Shown here in pieces: positions 27,253 through 33,067 of a stretch of DNA of 33,067 nt. How positions within the stretch are numbered: position 1 is the first letter of the stretch; every line of letters begins with the position of its first letter. The notes under the pieces are model-generated. The model saw nothing but the letters and a program-made list of their open reading frames with translations, ran no database searches and had not been told where the DNA came from. The position numbers were made by a program, and so were the translations under genes. The DNA is from Candidatus Omnitrophota bacterium (lineage in GTDB: Bacteria; Omnitrophota; Gorgyraeia; S143-82). The stretch covers positions 1 through 33,067 of the forward strand of contig WGAY01000027.1 of the NCBI GenBank assembly GCA_015494585.1. Reading direction: 5' to 3'.

Positions 27253-30200
27253 ATGAGGTATTTATTGCTCTATTTGTCGTCAATTAATAAAATATTTTAT
27301 ATTTATTTCAAACAAACAACAAAAATAATTAGAAAACATAATATTATAAATATAGCTATGCGGGTCTTTATTTCTGGGCTCTTTCTTTTATATCCTATCT
27401 CTCCACTGGCCTGGGCAGGCCTTGGAGCGGTGGAGACACCTATGGTTGAGGGCGCACAGGCCCATATCCTGTCTGCTATGAACGCTATTGATATAGAGGA
27501 CTGGGAGAGGGCAGAACGAGAACTGGAGGAGGCGATAAAGCGGGCCCCGTACAACGAGGATCTATATGAGTTGTGGAAGGATGTCCAGAGGATAGCCCTT
27601 TATATAGAGATTCAACGCAATAATCAAGAGGCGATTACGTCTGCTATCAGGTACTTGAAGATGAAGAAGGCATTGCTCGAAGCAGAGATGGAGTATGGGC
27701 GAAGAGGGGTGAGCGGGGTATCTTCAGGCCTTGGAGGACTTGAGCGGTTTCGTAAGGCAGGGAAAAGGGGGCAGGCGATGAAGGAGGCCCTGGAGGCATA
27801 TGATATCGAGAAAGAGGAAACGATGAGGAGGGCCCTTGATGAGTATAGCGCCAAAAGAGATCGGGCTATGGAGGAGGCCTTGTCTTTCTATGAAGAGAAG
27901 GTGGGACCTGCGAAGAGGAGGATAAGGCCTTCAGAGAAGATTCGTCCGTCTGAGGAGGTGATTGCGCCTGTAAGGCCTGAGGAAAAATTAAGGGCCTATA
28001 GGAAGGCACTAAAGGGCTATGCCCCGTCTCAAAGAAAAAGTGGGGCAGGGCCTGTTTCAATAGGTGGAAAGGAAAAAGAAATCCCTTCGATGGTTGAAAG
28101 ACAGGGCTACGGGCTGGTGGATGTGTCTGCCTATAATAGGGCAGAGATTATTCCACTTGAACTGGAGATAGATAAATTTTTGATTCTTAAATTTCCTGGC
28201 TCTGTGAGGCAGTATGTAGTTGTTGATGAGGAATTGGTGTCTATAGAGAAGGTGAGCGAGGATAAGCTAAAGCTGACTCCCACAGGTTCTGGCCTGGGGA
28301 ATACTATAGTATATGTCTGGGATGATGGCGGGAGGTGGATGTTCTCTTTGAAGGTCATCCCTTCTCGCCTGCTTGAGAGGGAGAAGGAAGAGAGTAGAAA
28401 GCGGATAGAGGAGAAGGAACATATACTTTTTGGATATGAGAATAATTGGTGGGCGTTCTATGACGATACAAATGGGAAGATGGAGAGAAAGAGTCTTGGG
28501 TTTGTCCAGGACTTTACGCTTAAAGGGCCTACGGCCTATGGTAATCTTTCTTCGATTGTTTCAGTGGCAGATAGGCAGGGCAATTACGATGTTGTTTACA
28601 GGTCTGCCAGATTGAGGAATATACGGCGCCTTGGATTTAGAGATGGCGATGTTGTTGTGGGAGACTATTTTGGCAACATATCAAGGTTTACCTTTCCGGG
28701 TAGTTCTCTAGATGGGATTATGGCCTCTGAAAGGCGGGGCAAGTTTAGTATAAAGGGGCTTTATGGTCAGATTACAAATACCTGGAATTACATTCCATTG
28801 ATAGAGAACGAGACAGGAGATATTTATGGCCTCTCAGTTGGCTATGATGGATTTTACTTCAATTATGCCTATTTGGACGAGAATGGAGCTCGAGATGGTT
28901 CGAGTAGGTTTTCAAATGAGGCCTATTCTTTTTACATAAACAGGCCGTTGGGTAAGGATTGGTCTATAGAATCTGAGATAGGTACGGATGAACACTCCTG
29001 GGCAGGGGTGTTGGATCTGAATGGTAGATTAGGTAAGTGGGATGTAAGTCTGAATTTCAGAGACGTGGAGCCAGATTATCTGACGCTTACCGGAACGCCT
29101 GCCTATTCTGGTGAGATTGGTTCCAGGCTGACCCTCTCTCGCGCATTCGAGAAGGGTCTTCAGATAACAACATATCTGGACGTGTATCGAGATAGGAAAT
29201 ATCCGAATCCAGACAAGCCTCATCGATTGAATGTAGATTATTCCTTTATGTGGGGCAGATACCTAGACAATATATCTTATGGGTGGGAGTTTGATTTGAT
29301 AGACCATACGGGTACAGTGGGGCCATATAGTTCTTATACATTGAGCGGATTTTATTCGAGGAGTTTTCATTTTCTGAATAGGGATTTCTACTGGAGGGCG
29401 GATGTGTCCCATACCCTCAATAAGGATAAGGCCCTTGATAGGGAGTATCTCGTGGATAGGATCTCTTCGCGCCTGTCTACCAATGTGGTAGGAGATTTCC
29501 TCAACGCCTATGTGTCATCGGATGTGGGGCGGGTAGAGGATAAAGAGGCGGATAAGGTGAGGTATCCTGTGAGAGTAGAGGCAGGATTAAATGCCAGGGC
29601 AACAAGCAGGGATTCACGCCTTGAGTGGACTGGCCATGCCTCCTATAGGTGGGAGACGAATGGTTCGGGTGCCTATAATTTTGTTTCGGATAGGGACCTG
29701 CTTTACCTGAGTAGTAAGCTGGAATATCGATTGAGCAATGATAAGTACCTATATTTGCAGGGAGGATTCAGGCGTTATTTCCCAAAGGATGGCAGTGATT
29801 ACTCTGAGGCAGAGATATATGCGGGTGTGAAATGGTATTGGGATACTGGCTTGAACCTCCTTCCGAAGACATTTGTCTACGGTTATGTATATGAGGATGA
29901 GAATGGCAATGGCCGGATGGATGAGAACGAAAGTGGGATTCCTAATGTTAGCCTATCCTGTGGTGGAAAGACGGCCCGTACGGATGCTGATGGTCGCTAT
30001 GAAATAGGTTGGGTGAAAAAGACATCTGCGTATCTTGAGTTGAATGTAAATGACCTGCCGACAGGCATGCTGCCGAAGGAAGATAAGTTTATAGTAAATA
30101 CGGCGGCTGTCAAGAGACTGCGCAAGGATTTTGCCGTTAGCTACATCACCGGAGTAAAGGGTTATGTATTCATAGATAAAGATGGGGATGGCCGCCTGGG

Positions 30201-30438
30201 CCCTTCCGATATGCCGGTTGGTGATGTGCGCGTCTGCATTGGAGATGAGTGTAGATACACGGATTCAAGAGGAATGTTTTTGTTTTCTAATCTGAATCCA
30301 GGTGATTATGCCATTTCCCTTGACCTTTCTTCTATCCCAGAAGATACCCTGCCATCTGGTAGACCAAAACAAGAGATATCCCTTGCAAAAGGGGTGCAGA
30401 GGCAGGTGTACCTACCCTTGAGGCAGGTTGCAAGATAG
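27253..30438 (+). CDS. Large outer-membrane beta-barrel, putative usher-like protein with secretin/CpaC-like N domain and two C-terminal SdrD/CNA-B-like domains
   Basis: 1061 aa; helical N-term; LILKFPGSVRQYVVVDEELVSIEKVSEDKLKLTPTGSGLGNTIVYVWDD (pilus-formation N-domain-like); long aromatic beta-strand repeats; YGYVYEDENGNGRMDENESGIPNVSLSCGGKTARTDADGRYEI and KGYVFIDKDGDGRLGPSDMPVGDVRVCIGDECRYTDSRGMFLFSNLNPGDY. SD AAGGAGAGG. Confidence 0.65.
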   Translation: MRYLLLYLSSINKIFYIYFKQTTKIIRKHNIINIAMRVFISGLFLLYPISPLAWAGLGAVETPMVEGAQAHILSAMNAIDIEDWERAERELEEAIKRAPYNEDLYELWKDVQRIALYIEIQRNNQEAITSAIRYLKMKKALLEAEMEYGRRGVSGVSSGLGGLERFRKAGKRGQAMKEALEAYDIEKEETMRRALDEYSAKRDRAMEEALSFYEEKVGPAKRRIRPSEKIRPSEEVIAPVRPEEKLRAYRKALKGYAPSQRKSGAGPVSIGGKEKEIPSMVERQGYGLVDVSAYNRAEIIPLELEIDKFLILKFPGSVRQYVVVDEELVSIEKVSEDKLKLTPTGSGLGNTIVYVWDDGGRWMFSLKVIPSRLLEREKEESRKRIEEKEHILFGYENNWWAFYDDTNGKMERKSLGFVQDFTLKGPTAYGNLSSIVSVADRQGNYDVVYRSARLRNIRRLGFRDGDVVVGDYFGNISRFTFPGSSLDGIMASERRGKFSIKGLYGQITNTWNYIPLIENETGDIYGLSVGYDGFYFNYAYLDENGARDGSSRFSNEAYSFYINRPLGKDWSIESEIGTDEHSWAGVLDLNGRLGKWDVSLNFRDVEPDYLTLTGTPAYSGEIGSRLTLSRAFEKGLQITTYLDVYRDRKYPNPDKPHRLNVDYSFMWGRYLDNISYGWEFDLIDHTGTVGPYSSYTLSGFYSRSFHFLNRDFYWRADVSHTLNKDKALDREYLVDRISSRLSTNVVGDFLNAYVSSDVGRVEDKEADKVRYPVRVEAGLNARATSRDSRLEWTGHASYRWETNGSGAYNFVSDRDLLYLSSKLEYRLSNDKYLYLQGGFRRYFPKDGSDYSEAEIYAGVKWYWDTGLNLLPKTFVYGYVYEDENGNGRMDENESGIPNVSLSCGGKTARTDADGRYEIGWVKKTSAYLELNVNDLPTGMLPKEDKFIVNTAAVKRLRKDFAVSYITGVKGYVFIDKDGDGRLGPSDMPVGDVRVCIGDECRYTDSRGMFLFSNLNPGDYAISLDLSSIPEDTLPSGRPKQEISLAKGVQRQVYLPLRQVAR

Positions 30439-30507
30439 GGTGTTAGAATAATTTTTCTTTGTAATTGACATTATATCTTCTGTATTATTAAAAAGTTTTA
30501 TAACCAT

Positions 30508-30536
30508 TTGCTTTTATTGTGTGTTTGTGATAAACT
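30508..30536 (+). promoter_or_regulatory. Candidate promoter for the GH26-pilin gene
   Basis: TTGCTT (30508-30513) - N17 - TAAACT (30531-30536) with TGA extended -10; 28 nt upstream of ATG 30565. Confidence 0.4.
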
Positions 30537-30564
30537 TGTAACAATAAGTTAGAGAGGCAATTTT

Positions 30565-32094
30565 ATGTTTAAGAAAGGCCAAAGGGGCTTAAACAGGTTG
30601 TGCTTGGAGATTGTAGGTATTTCTGTCCTAGTGGGCCTTTTAGTAGTTTTGCCATACAAGCCTGCCTTGGGAGAAGCGGATCTGGGCGTGTTCTTGGGAG
30701 TAAATTATCCCTCTAAAAAGGATGTAAGGGATTTTGAGGATATGATTGGCAGGCATGTGGGTTCTGTGCTTGTGTACCGTGCTATCTCTCCGATTAATTC
30801 CGATCGGGTTGGTGTTGGTTCCTGGAATAATATACGCTATCACGATGATTATGATACGCATACAGGACTTCACCTTGTGCTTGAGCCATGGGTGGGGCTC
30901 ACTGATATAACCAGGGGCATCTATGACGATGAGATAGGGGCATATGCGGATGCAGTGGCAGGATGGGAGGATCCAGTGCGTATTCGTTTTGGCCACGAGA
31001 TGATACAGGATGATGACCCTTCAACAGAAGGTTGGTACGGTTGGCAGGATAGGCCCGAGGAATACAAGGCTGCTTTTGCCTATGTCCACGATCTGTTTGT
31101 TCAGCATGGGGCGAACAATGCCGAGTTTGTATGGGCACCCAACCATCACCTTGCAGATTTCTCTATACTATCGAAATATTATCCAGGTAAAGAATATGTA
31201 GATTGGATAGGAATGGATGGCTGGGGATATCCTGATACGGACTTTGACGCAGTTTTCAAGCAATTATACGATGTGATAGTTAACCATCCTGAATTCTTTG
31301 GGGATAAGCCTATTATGCTGGCAGAGTTTGCGGCAATGGAGGGAGACTATAAGGCGGCCTGGATACAGGATGCTTTTAATAAAATAAAGAACGAATACAA
31401 TAAGATCTCAGCGGTGTACTGGTTCAATGTGAAAAAGGAGCATGATTGGCGGGTGGAGTCTTCTCAAGAGTCTCTAGAGGCCTCTAAGGAGGCAGTAAAG
31501 GATGCCTATTTTAGGGGACATAGGATTGGGAGTTCTGGGAGCTGGGCTGGTAGTTCGAATGGAGGGAATGAAGGGGAAGGTCCTGTTTTTTCAAAGACGA
31601 TTGACATCAGTGTGGATATCCCTGAGCAGAATGAGATAAAGGTGGTGATTTCTAGGGTAAATGTGTCCACTAATGACTGGGAGAGGCGTTCTGATATAGA
31701 CTTTGGAAATCTTCGTTTCGATAAGACTAGGCATATTTTTGTCTCGAATTGCTATTATGTAGTGGATATTGGCATTGTCTCTAATCACGGAGAATGGATG
31801 GTCTCACATGAAATTACCCCTATATTGGGACCCCAGGGCGCTTCTCTGGACAGGAATGTGAGTGTTGTCTTTGCCAGTATGGAGGGGGGAAGAGAGAAGG
31901 TATTGGGGCGTTATCTATATAAGGACAGCAGGAGGTCTTTTCATAGCTCGGAGATAAGGGATCGATGGCTTAGGATATATTACGGTATATCAATGGGTAT
32001 CGATGTAGCGGGTGTTGGTGTCGAACCTATCACAACAGATAAGCCCGCAGGTCAGTATTCGGGTACGATATCGATAGTTTTAGTGGCAAGGTAA
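30565..32094 (+). CDS. GH26-like glycoside hydrolase fused to a C-terminal pilin-like domain (putative fibre-tip enzyme)
   Basis: 509 aa; signal/TM N-term; VRIRFGHEM (E145, acid/base candidate), FVWAPNHH, YVDWIGMDGWGYP, PIMLAEFAA (E254, nucleophile candidate); Ser/Gly linker GSSGSWAGSSNGGNEGEGP; C-terminal domain homologous to ORF 32120-32719. Confidence 0.8.
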   Translation: MFKKGQRGLNRLCLEIVGISVLVGLLVVLPYKPALGEADLGVFLGVNYPSKKDVRDFEDMIGRHVGSVLVYRAISPINSDRVGVGSWNNIRYHDDYDTHTGLHLVLEPWVGLTDITRGIYDDEIGAYADAVAGWEDPVRIRFGHEMIQDDDPSTEGWYGWQDRPEEYKAAFAYVHDLFVQHGANNAEFVWAPNHHLADFSILSKYYPGKEYVDWIGMDGWGYPDTDFDAVFKQLYDVIVNHPEFFGDKPIMLAEFAAMEGDYKAAWIQDAFNKIKNEYNKISAVYWFNVKKEHDWRVESSQESLEASKEAVKDAYFRGHRIGSSGSWAGSSNGGNEGEGPVFSKTIDISVDIPEQNEIKVVISRVNVSTNDWERRSDIDFGNLRFDKTRHIFVSNCYYVVDIGIVSNHGEWMVSHEITPILGPQGASLDRNVSVVFASMEGGREKVLGRYLYKDSRRSFHSSEIRDRWLRIYYGISMGIDVAGVGVEPITTDKPAGQYSGTISIVLVAR

Positions 32095-32119
32095 AACAAA
32101 AGGAAAAAGGAGGTGTAGG

Positions 32120-32719
32120 ATGAAACGGACATTAGCAGCAGCACTTGTGGGCGTATTTTTGTGGGCGGGAGTGGGTCTGGCCGGCAATCAGGAGACGATT
32201 ACGATCAAGGCACATATTCCACAACAACAAGGCATGAATGTGACTGTCTCCAAGATAACGCCTGGTGCAGGGCCAAATGGCGATGACCTCTGGACACATG
32301 TGTCTACTATGGACTTTGGCACGCTTTCCTATGATTCTGACTTCAATATCTTTAAGTCTTCGGTATACTTTGCAGTGGATGTCGGAGTGACTGCAAATAC
32401 TGGCTCCTGGAATATAACACACACGATTACACCGGTAGTAAATAGTAACAATTCCAGTGCAAACCTGAACAAGAATATAAACGTAATATTTGTCTCTCAG
32501 CACGGAGACAGCTATTCCACGCAGATAGCAAAGTATGCCTATGGGAGCTCCAATAACGTAAAGATTAGCAAAAATCAAGTTGGGGAAGGCAACTGGCTGA
32601 GGATATATTATGGGATTGCTACTGGCAAAAACGATGCGCCGGGTGTTGATCCTATTACTGCAGACAAGCCGGCCGGACATTATGAGGGTACGGTGACCCT
32701 TACCCTGACTACGAATTAA
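32120..32719 (+). CDS. Pilin-like fibre subunit (putative major subunit)
   Basis: 199 aa; signal peptide MKRTLAAALVGVFLWAGVGLAG; ETITIKAHIP N-terminal strand, WLRIYYGIATGKNDAPGVDPITADKPAGHYEGTVTLTL C-term; homologous to the C-terminal domain of the preceding GH26 protein. Confidence 0.75.
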   Translation: MKRTLAAALVGVFLWAGVGLAGNQETITIKAHIPQQQGMNVTVSKITPGAGPNGDDLWTHVSTMDFGTLSYDSDFNIFKSSVYFAVDVGVTANTGSWNITHTITPVVNSNNSSANLNKNINVIFVSQHGDSYSTQIAKYAYGSSNNVKISKNQVGEGNWLRIYYGIATGKNDAPGVDPITADKPAGHYEGTVTLTLTTN

Positions 32720-32734
32720 TCTGGGATCTATCTT

Positions 32735-32770
32735 AGGGAGAGGGATAGGTCTTTCCCTCTCCCTTCTCTT
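32735..32770 (+). terminator. Rho-independent-like terminator after the pilin gene
   Basis: Perfect 11-bp stem AGGGAGAGGGA (32735-32745) / TCCCTCTCCCT (32754-32764), 8-nt loop, followed by TCTCTTTTAT. Confidence 0.8.
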
Positions 32771-32911
32771 TTATAACGGGACTGGACTGTTTATAGCATA
32801 TTTACCAACCAACAGACTCTGCCTTAAAATTACATTTATAACATTTTGATAATAAATAAGATGTGTTTTTCAGTGGTTGAGAATATTATTTAAAATAAGT
32901 TAATAAACTTT

Positions 32912-32940
32912 TTGACAAAGTGACTGTTTTGGGTTAAACT
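32912..32940 (+). promoter_or_regulatory. Candidate sigma70-type promoter reading out of the window
   Basis: TTGACA (32912-32917) - N17 - TAAACT (32935-32940). Confidence 0.5.
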
Positions 32941-33067
32941 TTTTATGGTAAGTAGGTATAGATAAATCCGTTATGTGTTTTTGTATATAAGTGTTTGTAA
33001 CATATTGGGATATCCCTAGATAGTGTTATAGATATTATGTATAGCAGAGTAAATAATATTAGAACAA

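Noticed and set aside
32132-32680. 182-aa antisense ORF opposite the pilin gene
   Set aside because: The sense strand has a signal peptide, SD and homology to the adjacent GH26 C-domain; the antisense frame has none.

Overview
The window is a mostly co-oriented (+) stretch of an AT-leaning anaerobic bacterial genome. Lineage was not determined; a H-x-G-type pseudopilin, a bifurcating-type [FeFe] hydrogenase and a DUF1703-type AAA gene would fit an Omnitrophota/PVC-like or candidate-phylum genome, but this is a weak inference. Left to right it contains: two tandem AAA-ATPase/PD-(D/E)XK genes (the first truncated by the window edge); a four-gene HndABCD/HydABC-like [FeFe] hydrogenase operon; a pseudopilin; an MCP next to an orphan periplasmic binding protein; tRNA-Cys and tRNA-Leu; a XerC/D recombinase; a TauE/SafE permease; tRNA-Ala (-); ApgM; CstA; a radical SAM/SPASM protein; a Wza-like export protein; an RfaE2/HldE-type nucleotidyltransferase; a minus-strand membrane protein split over two frames; HemW; TsaB; a GT39-like/TPR membrane protein; MtaB; and an RsuA/RluB-type pseudouridine synthase. 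The most interesting region is ~25.1-32.8 kb. It looks like a divergent chaperone-usher-type surface-fibre locus: a three-domain beta-rich secreted protein, a PapD-like chaperone, a large outer-membrane barrel with a secretin/CpaC-like N domain and two C-terminal SdrD/CNA-B-like domains, a GH26-like glycoside hydrolase fused to a pilin-like domain, and a stand-alone pilin homologous to that fused domain. The tip-adhesin architecture (N-terminal effector plus C-terminal pilin domain) suggests an enzyme-tipped fibre. Dispersed hairpin repeats (about 1.9, 12.8 and possibly 10.74 kb) and a tandem near-palindromic 38-nt repeat (20.58 kb) are also present.
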